Positions 25,644-38,697 of a stretch of 64,000 bases of DNA are shown piece after piece. Below the pieces are notes generated by a model that worked only from the letters and a program-made list of their open reading frames with translations, had not been told where the DNA came from and made no database searches. Source of the DNA: Stratiolaelaps scimitus (lineage: Eukaryota; Arthropoda; Arachnida; Mesostigmata; Laelapidae); assembly GCA_019614645.1 (NCBI GenBank), contig JABWDB010000005.1, positions 13,133,001 to 13,197,000 on the forward strand. Direction: 5' to 3'. Numbering within the stretch: position 1 is the first letter of the stretch; every line of letters begins with the position of its first letter. A program made the translations under genes and the position numbers.

Positions 25644-27151
25644 CGCTGATGCAGTGATTATCAGGGAAGAATGTATCGAAGACACTTCCGAACACATAGT
25701 AACATGCAGTGGCCGCAGCTTGGACCGAGCTTGCTTAGCCGCAGGGATAGAGCGGGCAGGACTCACCTATCTTTCCAGTCCGCCCTGTGAGAGATCGACG
25801 TGGGCGAACAAGTGGACAAATCATATCAGGATTAGATGATAAAAAAAAAAGTAAGCGGCCATTCTTCGACCAGCTCGATTCGTAGGGAATCGCAGTTCGT
25901 TGAGGAATGAACAGCCGGGGCCGAGTTCTCCAACATTCTTCTCGTCCGATAGTGGCACGGATTGCTCATGGACTCTCATCGAACCGTTCGCTGGCTCGGC
26001 TGACGTCGAGCTTGATCGACGTGCGCGACCAGAGACGGGCCGAGCGTGCCGACATCGTATATCTTGGCATATATTGGCCAGTAAACACTGTGCGTCTGGA
26101 CAAAACTATCTAGCGTTTTAGTGCAGGTTCGCCAAATATATATATATATATATGTGAGCGCTAAACAAAAAAAACACGACAAAAACGACGAAGAAACAGA
26201 GAAGTCATGTGACAAGATGATCAAACTTGTTAAAACAGACACGAAAACAAATTGACCAACCGACCGCAAGCAAGCAAGCAACCAACCAGCCAGAACGGGC
26301 AGTAATATTCGCTACTCGTTTTGTATTTTCCTCTGGGTGTGGACCACAAATCCTGAATTGTACCTTATATGCGTGATTGCGACAAGCGGAAGAGACGGAG
26401 CATTAGCATGCAAGTAAATACTTCTACGCAAAAGTTTATACAATGTTGCGTCTCGTACACTCTCATTTCTATAGACTCGTTACTTCACTTGTCTTCACTA
26501 GCAATTATCCATTATGATCCATAGTGTATTTGTCGATTCGGTAATTGTCAGCAGGCGAACACATGCCCACTGGTGCTAGTCGCTATTGAAACGCTGTGAG
26601 AGTAAGCGGGCGGGAGGACGGCGGCTATGGGTTAGCTCATAGGCCCGAGACTGGGCGGTGGAGAATGGGATAGCGGCGCAAAATTGCCAACATGAACGAC
26701 TGAGAAAGGCGGTTGGAAAATTCGCAAGCAACACATTGTTGCCGCCTGTCGGTGTGCGTAATGAATGCTATTAGTAGGCTAAAAGAACGCTATCAATCTA
26801 GTGGATTGAGTCTAGCCTTGTTCGTATGTCTCTACAATGTGGCACAACAGGATAGGTAAGGATTGTGACGGTGATGATAATGGTGACTTATCATTCGAAG
26901 ATAATTCCAGGGTTTTTCGGGTTCGGTTTCAGCCGATGGAAGTCGCTAAACATGTTATAGAATGGAAGGGCATCCACCATCGATGATCGTGATGTCTACG
27001 TATCTCATGCGGAGCAGGATGTTTTCGATGGGGTGACCCCGGCAATCGTTGAAAAGAAAACTTGATTGCTTGACCCTAGCGTTCGATGGCAGTCGACGAA
27101 CATCGTTGCTACAGATAACACACTTCAGAAGGCAGAAGAAATTTTCTCTCG

Positions 27152-27188
<37 letters not shown>

Positions 27189-28512
27189 TATATTAACCAT
27201 GAATAGAGGTTTATTATTAATGCACGTGATGCACGTGTACGGGAATGTGAACACACAATTAGCGGGATGTAGATAAATCATCACAAATGAGCGCTAGGGC
27301 GAAGCCGAAATAGCGAAGGAGCAAACCTGAGCTTGTGGTGAAGGTAATTATTATTATAGCTTTTGTTTTAATTTTCCAGACTGAACTTCTCGTGGGCGTT
27401 ATCTTCATTATATTGTTATTATTGCTACTACTACTACTATTACCAACGATATGGAACCAACGATTATGTAATGAATTATCGTATGCGTAAATGAAAAGAA
27501 CACAGGCTGACGATGAGCATTGTCGAAGCAATCACAAACAGGTTCGCTTGTCGAATGTTCTGCGGAGGCGAGCACCAAGCAGACAAAAGGACGGATGGTG
27601 TGTAAATAATTATCGAGCAAGTCGTGGCAAGATAGTAGCATTTGTCAACGGGATCATAGGACGATTGGCCGTCCGCCTTGTAGCGAACCGCCAGGAAGCT
27701 AAGAATACAACATTCGTTGAAAGGTACAACAACATAAATGCAGTGCCAACTGTAATAGCTGGTGAGACTAGCGAAGCTAGTTAACTATTTGGGTAACACT
27801 GTGTATTCAGTGATAATAGTGATTCGCTGTGCACATACGAATCGACAATGTAACCGTCAAAATTCGATTTCCTCGCAATATTCATAGCTATTCATTATGT
27901 CATTATTCTACGTGTGTGTGTGTGTTGGATGGCTCTTCGAAATCGATGTTATCTCGCATGGCAAAAGTATTAATTTTAATGACACCGGAAGTGGGTGTGA
28001 CAGGGCAGAAGTTAATTGTAAATTCATGGCTATAATACATGCATTTGTATCGCTGCGTGCATTGCCATCGCTGTGATTGGTCACGTTAATGGACGATGAC
28101 GCCTCTGCGATCGGCGCCGAAATGTGTTCGTAGCTAAAATCGCCCCCACTGAGACCACCAAAAACTGCACTAACCTGCTGTGGCCACTGCAACTCTGCCA
28201 CTATAATTAGTAATAATAATAACAATAACAAGAACAGCAAAAATAATTCTAATAGTAATAAGCTCGTCATCTCTAGACGCAGTACAATGAACGAACACGG
28301 TCGTGATATTCATGCAAGTGTTTTCATGTCTTCATTATCAGAACTATCCCATAATATACATTTATTCAAACATACAATAATTGGGAATTATTTCTAGGGA
28401 TTATTGGGGGGGGGATTAGCTGGGACCGGGGCAGAGGCCGACATTGTCCCGAGGAATATCTTCATTTATTATGAAAGAAGAGGGCTGGTGGCGAATGTAC
28501 TCGATGGAGAAC

Positions 28513-28515
<3 letters not shown>

Positions 28516-28607
<92 letters not shown>
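28516..28607. repeat. Long uninterrupted (TA)n microsatellite
   Basis: This is a pure 92-base TA tract, the longest in the window. It can fold on itself and would be highly length-variable. Confidence 0.95.
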
Positions 28608-28609
<2 letters not shown>

Positions 28610-29030
28610 TCGCTGGCTGGCTGAAATGTCGATGATAGAGAAGTTGGCTCTTGTCAAGTGAATTGATTATATTTAATTATGTAATAATAACAACGCAGAC
28701 TGGTTGCACTGACAGTACAGCCGGGTTGAGAAAATTGTATCATGATACACTGCAACACTGTTGAATGAACTAATGTTAATATTATTTCTATTATTTTGCG
28801 CTGTTGTTCGTGAAAATGTTTGTCGATAGGGGTGGCGCGAGTGCCGAACGATAAACATAGGCGATTTGGCGCAATAGAGAACAACCAAACGAGTCGAGCT
28901 CGAGTCCTGGCGAGATGACGAGAGACATCCTCATCTAGATAGACAAAACGGACACGAATTAAAGACCGGACAGACAGAGATTAACAAGCAAGGGAGCACA
29001 TATAAACACTAGCTAGAGATATTCATGAAG

Positions 29031-29079
<49 letters not shown>

Positions 29080-29080
29080 T
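29031..29080. repeat. Compound (AT)n(AG)n microsatellite
   Basis: About 22 bases of AT are followed without a break by about 28 bases of AG. Confidence 0.9.
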
Positions 29081-32000
29081 GTTTTAATGAAAAAGTGAAC
29101 TATTGTTATGCATTGTTGCACTTTCAACTAGAGAGCTATGGCGTGACCAACTTAGTGGACCGCCCGTGAAAGAGACATTACATTGTATCTATGTATCTCT
29201 GTCTCTTAATTCGATATCGGAAGCACGCGTCGGTCGACTAAGCAGCGACAACATCGATCGTCGTTTGACCAAACAGCCAACAAATGAACGCGTGGTTGGT
29301 TTTGAGGAAAAAGCACTGCGCGAGAGCTTCGTCGCGACAAACGCGCGCAGACAAGCGCGGTCACCTCGTCCTGCACATGATATATATATTAGAATCTTGG
29401 TGACTCTTGTTGATGGCTGCTGATCCGCTCAGCGAGTGTCGAAATGGTCAACGGGCGTTGATGGCGTAGACCACTCCAGCTTGTCCATCATACCAAGAAT
29501 GGGGTAATATGCTGAACGAAGACGGACGAAGGTATCGTTGTGTATTTAGGGCTGAGCCTGTTCAAGTCAAGGGGACGGATGTGCGAAAGAGTGTGGGAAT
29601 TTCGAGAGACAAACAGCCACGCCTTACGGATTGATGTAGTTATATACTACTCGCAAAAAAATAGAGGGAAACTACTTGTAGTGTGATAAAGTGTAGTTCA
29701 ATGATGATTATTACAAACTAAATAAATAAGTGAAATAAACGAATAATAATAATATTAATAAAAATATTAATAATAATAATAATAATAAATCATCAACTTT
29801 TGGCAACGGTTTATGGTTTTTCATGTCTCAGCATAGGTGTTTGCTATATTTGGTTCTGTTGATTCTTGGATAGAATAAGGTGTCGCGAAGAAATGTCACT
29901 GTGAGATGGGAAAATAGCACAAATATATCTCGATAGATTTCGCTCTGAAGAAATACTTCGCTGACTAAACCGATCGTGGAGTAAACGACTGTCGCTGCTT
30001 GTTACTTTCGAATTCGTTTTTATCGGTTTCAATTATGGGTTTCTTTTTTAATTTATCTTTTCCATGTTCTCCCTCTCACTTCGGTTTCAGCTGTATATCT
30101 GATAGACGCTTGCCAATATTCTGCTTATCATTTCGTTTCGAGTTGACCAATGAATAACAACAACAACAACAACAATAACTACTACTACGATGCAGCAACA
30201 ACAGGCGAGCGAAAGGACCCATTACAGCTAAACTACGCGTTTTCTGTATAACACATATTTCCCTTACATGATCGGTTTTAAAATTGGCATGTCCCGTCTA
30301 TTAGCATGCGAGTTCATGTATGTATATATATATATATAGATAGATAGATATAAATATTCTGTGCTTAGGCATAAAATATCAGAATCTGGGCGCCTTCAGA
30401 CCTCGGTGGAGTCGGTGTGGGCCGACATGGCACTTACAAGCAAGGCTAATAGCCAGGCGCTAAGATCAGCCCTAAGGGCTGCCGCGGCCGGGATAGCCAT
30501 GGCCTCTCGGCCTCCAGGAAATAAGAGACCAGGAAGCATACAGGGGCCTGCGTTAGGTAGCTGGAGTTCAGGACTTCTTCTTCTCCATGGAGGACGTTAT
30601 GAGGAGGAAGGAAGGACTGGAGAAGCCAGCTGCTGGTGAGGCAAGAGGGAAGATGAACCGGTTTGGGGCCAATTTTGTCCTGCAAGGCCCTGCGCTTTTT
30701 TCTGAAGAAATATTGAAGTAGTTCCAGGCCACGCCCCAAGCTCATCTTCTTTAAAAATAACCTAGTCATGAAATACCATAGAGATGAGACATACGAGCCT
30801 AAAAAAGCATCGGTACTTTGGGACACCTAACATTGAATGGCGTTTTATGGGCTCAAGACGTTTGTTAATGACAGACGTGTCATGCGAGTAAGGCCTTAAA
30901 TGACTGATTACAATTGAACATGCCCTATAAAAATCGTTGATGAAACATTTTTGAGATCATATGTTCCGCCTTTATACAGCAGGGACCCCCACTTTCACAC
31001 TTCAATACGAAGGATTGCTTGCAGTATGTATTATCAGTTCATTCTTGCAAATTTTACTTGGGCTAAATTCGCCTCCCACAGGCAATCCTTCACTCGGTTT
31101 CGTTGACATTCAATTCCAACAATGAATAAATAGATGTATGGATGAATGATTTTCCCTTGTCGGGGCCATCTCAGACCTAGCTCAAACGGCCGGTGTCCTG
31201 AACATAGTGGCACCTGTGGGAGGTTTCCGCTGTCCCGTGCAACCTTGAAGTGAAACGCTCTACTGTACGACGATTAGAATACAATTCTTACGAGTGTATC
31301 CTCCTCTGTGCATTCCACCTCACACACTGATAGACGATTCCGAGTTCGAACCATGTTGGTCCCTTCTCTCTTACTATCTCTAGTTCATTCGTTGGATTGC
31401 CCGCCCATCATGTCATTCCGCCGTATAGATCATGGGGTTCACGCACGCAGCCGAGTCGCGGGCTTCGAGTTGGACAAGCAGTGAACTTCAACAGGCATTT
31501 GCTGTGACACGGGCGGCATTCCACAAGTTAGCCTTCGTTTGGCCTTTTGTCCTGCAGGACTCGAAAATCGAGTCCATGCTTTCTGTCGCTACGAGAACCC
31601 CTCCGCCCCCGCCGTCGCGTTCGTATAATTTTGTAAACAGCTCATTTTCAGTAAGGTTCACCCTCCGCAGTATGCGGAGTCTATGTGAGTGTCGCACCGC
31701 ATCTATGGGGGCTGTTTCGATTTTGCAACGAGACGACGAGCTTGCTGCAAATGCGACGAGCTTGAATGCGCCAGCTCGCCACCACTGTCCTCTATGGGTG
31801 TTGATGCAGGGTATCGAGAAAGTGACGCGCGTTTGTTATGGCGCTGAGTTTGACGTATTCGAAGTGAGCTTTTTCTAGGTGTGTGCTTTCTCATTTTCTA
31901 TACACCCGCACACACACACACACATATATATATACTGTTGTTTTCCAAAAATAATGATAATATAAATTTCGTTCCCAATTTTTGTCACCCTGTTACAGAG

Positions 32001-33796
32001 AATCCAACAATGATTTTGTGTTCAACGGTTACAAAACAGCCACATAGAGACAACCGAATGTTGCCTTGGAACGAAATGACCGTCTAGCTTCGCTGGGTTT
32101 CCGTCACTGCTGCCCGCGCGTGTTTCAACACCCCGTACAAACTCGGGTCATCAGTTCGTGCAAGTAGTTCAAGCTTTGGTAGATGAGGAAGCGAGCAGCG
32201 CCAACGGTTGTCTTCTCTCTCGGCAACAGCTCGGTGTTTGTTGCGGAGAATGCGCAAGCTGTCTACGTCAGCCCATCGCACAGGCGGTCTTACCGAGTCT
32301 ATATAAACAGGTGTGACATGACCGGGGAGACGGGTCGCGTTCCCATTCATCCGTTCATTCACTTATTCATTGTGCTCGTTCATTTATTGTTCAGCAAGCC
32401 TCGCCAGCTCCAACCTACGCCCGGTCGGACGGATCCGCGGGGGCTGATTCTTCTCTCTGTTGTCGCTACAAATATCCTTCTTATACACGACCTCCGCGGG
32501 TCTCTCGAGACTGTCGCAGACAGCGAGCGTTACAGCAGGCACAATATGTCTGTATAGTGCTGTATATTATAGGAGTTCGCTTGTTTGCCCCGTTTGTAGC
32601 GGCTAGAGGCTGCGAGCTGCTGCTGCTGCTGTCGGATCTTTGATCTCTGATCTGCGGCAGCGGGTTCGGTTTCCCTCCGAATTTCGCCTTTGGCTCCGGC
32701 CGAGTGTTCCATTCTGCGTCTGTCCTTTTACCCGAAGCTTGTCTGGTGGGTGTGCGATTGACCTCAACCTAGCCAGACGTCACTACACAGGCATTCGCGT
32801 GTCTGCCTATGGAGAAGGCCAACATCGCGCTAGTAAAAAGGGGGCGACCGAACCAGGGAAGCATTCGATGTGCGAAATTGAACGATAATCGAAAAATAAA
32901 ATAAAATGCACAGTTGCATTCAAATCTATGCTCAAAGTAGCGCGCTCGATGCGAATATGTTTTGCATTGCTATTTTTAGCCGGGAGACATAGACGTTTAA
33001 GCGAACGTAGCTGGGCGTTATGGTTTCATTGACAGGGATACATGCATGTCAATCGTTCCGAATAGTTTCAGCTTGCTTCGATTGCCCAAGAGATGATCGT
33101 TACAGCTGACGAATTTGTGTCAAGTTGCGCGCCTCGTCTGGACACAAACTCTCGCTCCTGTGGACACATAACTCAAACTAGCCAAGACGCGCCCTTGATA
33201 CTACTTTTGATAGGCTGGACGATGCTTGAGTAACATGCTCCATGTCACACTCAGCTAAATGTGTGTTTAACATATCCTGCCATAGCATTTGGGAATCGTC
33301 TGCATGTCCTTTTCGCCGGGATCCAATCTCTGTAACTAGTGGCCTTCTCCGATTCTGGAACAGTAAGAAAAGAAGTACTTGCCTCTGGCGCATCCGCCCG
33401 GAGTCTTCTACGAGTGCGAATGTGGAACATCATGTATAACATATTGAATGAGCAAGCCATATATATATATATGTTACAAATGCCGATAACATAATGAACA
33501 TTCTGAGTCGAGTCACACGACGCTGACGGAAACTCTGCGACCGTGAACGGCCACAGCCCAAAAGCCAAGACGCGCTATGACAGACACCAGTGCAAAATTT
33601 AATTGACCTACAGGGATTGTCGTTCATACGTACAGGGTACGTACGCCGAATTAGATCGGCGTCGTTGAATCTTGGATACACTTTTGTACAATTACTAAAC
33701 GCTTACCCTAGTATCGCTATTCTGATGAATTCCGGCCACTAGACGGCTGCATATTTTTGGCCGAAATTTTGAAGGCGATTTTCAGGCGAATAATAG

Positions 33797-33798
<2 letters not shown>

Positions 33799-33841
<43 letters not shown>
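33799..33841. repeat. (TA)n microsatellite
   Basis: This is a pure TA tract of 43 bases. Confidence 0.95.
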
Positions 33842-33842
<1 letters not shown>

Positions 33843-34421
33843 CGCCGCCAACGTTCGTCAAGCGCATTGTCTGCGGGCGCAGTTCCATCCTGGCTGCTCC
33901 GTCAGTTACGTCTAATCGAATGTCAGCAGGACCGATAATCACTCGTTCTGCGTATCATCCCAGCTTCATCATCATATTATCATGACACACGCACCAATTT
34001 AAAAAAAAATCCACTATGCTGTCTTAACTTGCGGATATATCGATCATTTGAAACCACCAGTTAGCCGAATGTCCGTAATTCCATCGTACATCAACAGTAT
34101 TCGGCAAATAAACACAGTGTGAACACGTCGCCACTGTTACCCAGTCGCGGGTAGCGGGGAGACTCGGTTCCGTTTGTCCCAGAAAGTCCGCCACAGAGAG
34201 AAAGAGCGAAGAGAGAGAGATCGCAATATATTGTATCTACGAGCATTAATGGCCAGACGTCGCCCGACGAATTGTTCGACTACCGTAGACAATGCTTCCG
34301 CTCACTGGCTGACTTTACTCGGAATCGTCATCAGCGCGGAGCAACGATAACAGAATTCAATTGGCAATGTTCGATGAGAGCGGACGATAGTTGGACAGAG
34401 AAGTCGAGACATACCATAGTA

Positions 34422-34473
34422 GCAATTACAGCTACTTTTTAATAAACCAATAAAGCTTTACCTTTACCTTACC
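34422..34473 (+). repeat. 3' end of a SINE copy (5' truncated)
   Basis: The stretch CAGCTACTTTTTAATAAACC, AATAAAGCTTTACC and TTTACCTTACC matches only the last 50 bases of the SINE at 23260-23411. The tRNA-like head is absent. Confidence 0.65.
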
Positions 34474-37400
34474 ACGATGATAGCCTTCGACTGTCTCATA
34501 TACCCGTGTCACCTCTCGTCTCTCAACGCTGAGCACAGCGTAAATGTACCGACGCGTAGACGGCTATCCCAATGGGATGCACTGAATGATTGACAACAAC
34601 GGATTGATTCAAGATACCGAGCTATGAAAATATGCAGTTCGATTTCATATGGTGAAATATGGAGGGATTATTCGAAAACTAGCATGGTGCACTGAGTAAT
34701 TACTTCTTAGGAAACTGTATAGATATATACAGACTTATACGAGCGAGGTAGCACCAAATGCGCACACGTGGTGATTTCTTGCTGAATACTCTTGTCTGGC
34801 CAACATTTCTCTTCAGTGGTAACAAGTGTCAAGACCCCATACACGAAGAGACCAGACAGCTCGAACAAAGATCCCAGCAACAATCTACCTCCGCCGCAAT
34901 ATTCATGATTATACGAACAGGTGATACAGTTACATAATACACACGCAACGGTTAACATCAACAACGATGATAATAATGAGGCGAGACGCTAATTAACTCA
35001 AACTTGCTTCCTTTCATTTATTGTTATTCGAGGTTATGTCTGTTAATGCGTATAGCACTGCTGCTTGTGAGTGAAATTTCGTTTGAGATGGGTGTCTTTT
35101 AGAACTTGTATACCTTCCACGTCTCCCGTCATCGTCAGTCGGTATTTTCGTTTGAACTGCTTCATAAATAAAGATGAATGAGACAGGGTTAGCTTTAGAG
35201 GAGGAACTTATATATACAAAAAGTATGATACAGCATGGCGGAAATCATTATACGTTAAATAGTTGCTTTGTGTGGCTGGTTGTACATACGATGAGAAACG
35301 AAAAACTATACACGACACACTATTTACAAAGTACTTTTGAGTTATAATATATATATATATATATATATGCCCTCTCATGTATATGTATATATATATATAG
35401 AATCTTGATACACGCACACATATCTGTCTGTATTGGGCGCGCAGTGCTCAAAATGCACCCACATTGCGGGATAGCGGCACATACCACGTGTGTTTACATA
35501 TTATATATCTCATATATTTATATATATATATATATATATAATCCTGTTGTCAACTTCCATAATCATTTTGATTGAGTTCGTAGTTCGCTCACTCACGTTT
35601 TTTCTTGCGGGACGTTTTTCTTTCTCTTTCTATTTCTTTCTCTTTCTCTCTCACTGTCTCTCTCTCTCTCTCTCTGTCTTAACCGGGATTTTCATGTTTC
35701 TCTATTGTTTGTTTTGCCCATTCCGTTAGTCCATTTCCACTTGTTCGACATCTGCTTCCGGATACACCGTGACCACTGGAGATCGTTTTTAAAGGCGGAT
35801 TGAGGATTGAGGGAGCGAACGGGCTGGGGTGGAGGTTAGGTCTGGGCACCAGCGAACGAGATTACGGCGAAATGACAGTTTCCTTATTTCGTCGTAAATA
35901 CAGCAACGTGTTTTACAGTAGCGAAACACCAAAAGTCGAGCCCTCAAGAGCCCACTGCTGGCTACCTGCTGGTGCGGCGGACGCTGCTCAGTGTGACGCG
36001 TCTCAGATATTTGGGCTCGTTCGGTTTGTTATCAGAAGATGGCAACACCAGCCAGGGTGTGGGTGCGGGGTCGTAAAGGCTGTGCAGTTAAGTACTGTGA
36101 AGTGTCACCTGAGCACCGGGACACCGAACAAGCATGGAATGGAACAGCCACATAATGTAGTACTAGGCGAGAATTATAGAAATGACACATGATTTCGACT
36201 TCTGCTGCTGCTGCAAGTGCATATAATTCTCAATAATAATAATAATAATAATAATAAAACAGCAATCGACAACGACTGGCAATGAGCAGTGCTAAATTTA
36301 CCGCTATTTATGTCACAAGGTGATGGTCAGGAGCGATCTGTGAGATCCAACCAATGAAGAACAAAATTACAAATAAAAGAATCAATGAACGCTGTGCAAT
36401 ATTGTTACTTTGCTGGAAGCTTGACAAGATATAATGATAATTAAAAAAAAATTAATAAATGAAAGTCTTTACAAATGAACATCCCATTCTCTGCGATTCG
36501 AACTCTGACGGGGTTCTGCAATGTTTTCTCTTCTCCAGCGATCAGCAAAACCATGGCACGCACGGCGAACCTGTGAGTAATAATGTATCGTATACAGTTC
36601 GATTGCTCGATAAATAGCATTATTATGACACTGCCCGTTCCAGCTGCAGTGTTCACGATAAAACGGTAATTGTGATTCGGCATCTCAGCGCTGATGATGT
36701 GTCCTCGCTCTCGTAGCAGGCTATGATAGTACATCTCATATCATCACGTTCACCTGCCAGAGGTACGTTCAGCCAGCTGGGGCGTTCGACGCGCTGGAGA
36801 ACCTCGCTCGCTATAGGCTGAGCTGTTCAATGGGCAAAGCGCTACATCAGCGCTGAGCCGCTGACGAGAGCTTAAATCAGCCGCTACAAGGCGCAACATC
36901 GGATTAATTCAGTTATAGGTGAGTGGCTCACTGATGTTGGTCTGCATGAGTATGTCCGTTTGTTAGTGAATGGGATTCGCACCAGGGAGAACCCTGATCG
37001 GAGCAATTGACCCCGACGCTTAGCCTAATACCAGCTATCCCAACTGGTAATTATGTGTTGGTGTTATTCTTATTAATTATTATTATTATTGTTATTATTA
37101 TTATCGGCATGATATTATAAATAGAATTCGTGTGCACGCGCGTGGATGATGATGGTAGCACTCGAACAAGGGGGAACAAAGATAGTCTACACCAGCTTCG
37201 ATGGGTAACGGGCGATCGTTTGATATACGACTGAGCTGTCGACGTTTGGCGATCAGCCAAACATCAGCGTGCGTCCAATATGATAAATAACAGACTCTTA
37301 GCACAACAACTATTACGATCGTTGCCACCACCGTCGATGCGGTTACTGCCGCTGCCAGTGTTCAGGGTTATTCGATAAGGTCGACAACAGGACGTTCTCG

Positions 37401-38446
37401 CGGCGCCTTTCGTCTCGAGAGCGATAGTCCGAACGGTCAGCCACTCACGATCTCATCAACTAAGGTCATAGCGAAATGGAATGATGCAAAATGCAATACT
37501 GCAGATACCACACGGTAGACAACGCAGCTACGGCCGCAACCGCGCCACGTTTGTTGTGGGCTCGTTTTAATACTTAATCGCTTGGCGATTCCGGTCGGGT
37601 GCATCCTCCGAGAGTGTATCCTCTGTCTCGCTAAGTTGGATTTTTCTCCTTCTAGGTACCTAACCTCGTTACTGCTGCGACCACCACCACCACCATCATC
37701 ATCATTAATTAACAAGAGCGAAAATGACTGCCATGACGCGCCGACGGCTGCTTATATCGGAGGGTAGGTGTGGGAGAATATGATGTGGAGGTATTCATGA
37801 GTGAAAACGGTGTTGGAGGTGGCTTGGGACGAATTGAGCAAAGGGATTTGACATGTGACCCTTTAATTAACCGCGAGTCAGTCCGACGCCCGTCTTGACG
37901 TCCGACACTGCAGTTCAGCGGACGCTTAATGCTCAACGGAGGAGCTTGCGACGGTTGCACTAGGGTAACCTGTTGCTCAGACGTCCACCAGTCAGCGGGG
38001 CGATTGGTAAGATGGGTGTGGTCCGCGCGTGAACCTCCCCCATCTCCTCGAACACGCGTCGGACAAGCGAAGTGAATGAAACACAAGTCAACGAATCCCC
38101 GAAATCGCCACCGAACATCGGGCAAAGCTCGGAACTTCGCAGCAAATCGGGTCTAGCGATTTGCTGTTAGGCGTGGTACCTTGTTCCTGTCCCTCACCCA
38201 CGGTCAACTGGGGGGCGGGCATCACACGTCGGGCCCGAGGCCACTAAGTCTACTTGAGTTGGTTTTGCTTTCATCCGTGGCAGTAGAGGACGAAGCCGGT
38301 TCTGTGGCGACTACCAACTGAGCAATCTGTAACCGGGCTGTTCTTGAAGCATGCGAGAGACAGAGGGGGAGAGGGTGGCCGAACGTTGTCGCCGGGCGAA
38401 GCCATCTGTTTACCAGCGTTCGAGGCTTTGATGAATCGTTCGATTT

Positions 38447-38697
38447 TTAATAGCATCCGCAGTCAGTTGGGATTGTTCGCTGGCGCGTGACCACTTGACC
38501 ATTCTCCAGCTCCTTAACAGTTAACGTTTGACTGGCGAGAACCCGCGATTCGCAAGGCAGACACGAGTTCCTGCTGCTGCTGTCGGCCGCACACACCCTT
38601 GTGCATTTGCACGATACGAATGTGAACCCTGACGGCTCGACGACAGTGGGCATCCCTGCGGCCGCAAACGTCAAGAATTCCCGTTGCTTGTCGCAGC
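38447..38697 (-). other. C-terminal cystine-knot-like domain of the putative ligand
   Basis: Eight cysteines follow an R-L-R. Counting residues from the first cysteine as 1, they fall at 1, 29, 31, 35, 45, 48, 79 and 81. The pattern C1-x29-C31-x3-C35 and the final CGC match TGF-beta ligands, where C1 to C2 spans about 28 residues. Between C35 and the next cysteine there are only 9 residues, instead of roughly 28-30 that form the wrist helix. The usual glycine of the C-x-G-x-C element is replaced (CTRVC), and the aromatic residues of the first finger are changed. A TAA stop directly follows. Confidence 0.5.

Larger units (their letters stand above)
25302..38446. other. 13 kb without a supportable gene; repeat-rich
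   Basis: The first part is the TFIIA-L 3'UTR of unknown length, beginning with CAG repeats near 25306-25326. The rest holds many (TA)n, (ATT)n and (CT)n tracts, a SINE tail at 34422-34473 and open frames with no family signature. The longest open frames (31432-31878, 35800-36192 and 37709-38125) have unremarkable composition and no convincing splice context, so I left them out. Confidence 0.5.

Noticed and set aside
28404..28661. Open frames of repeated Ile-Tyr
   Set aside because: They are pure translations of the (TA)n microsatellite.
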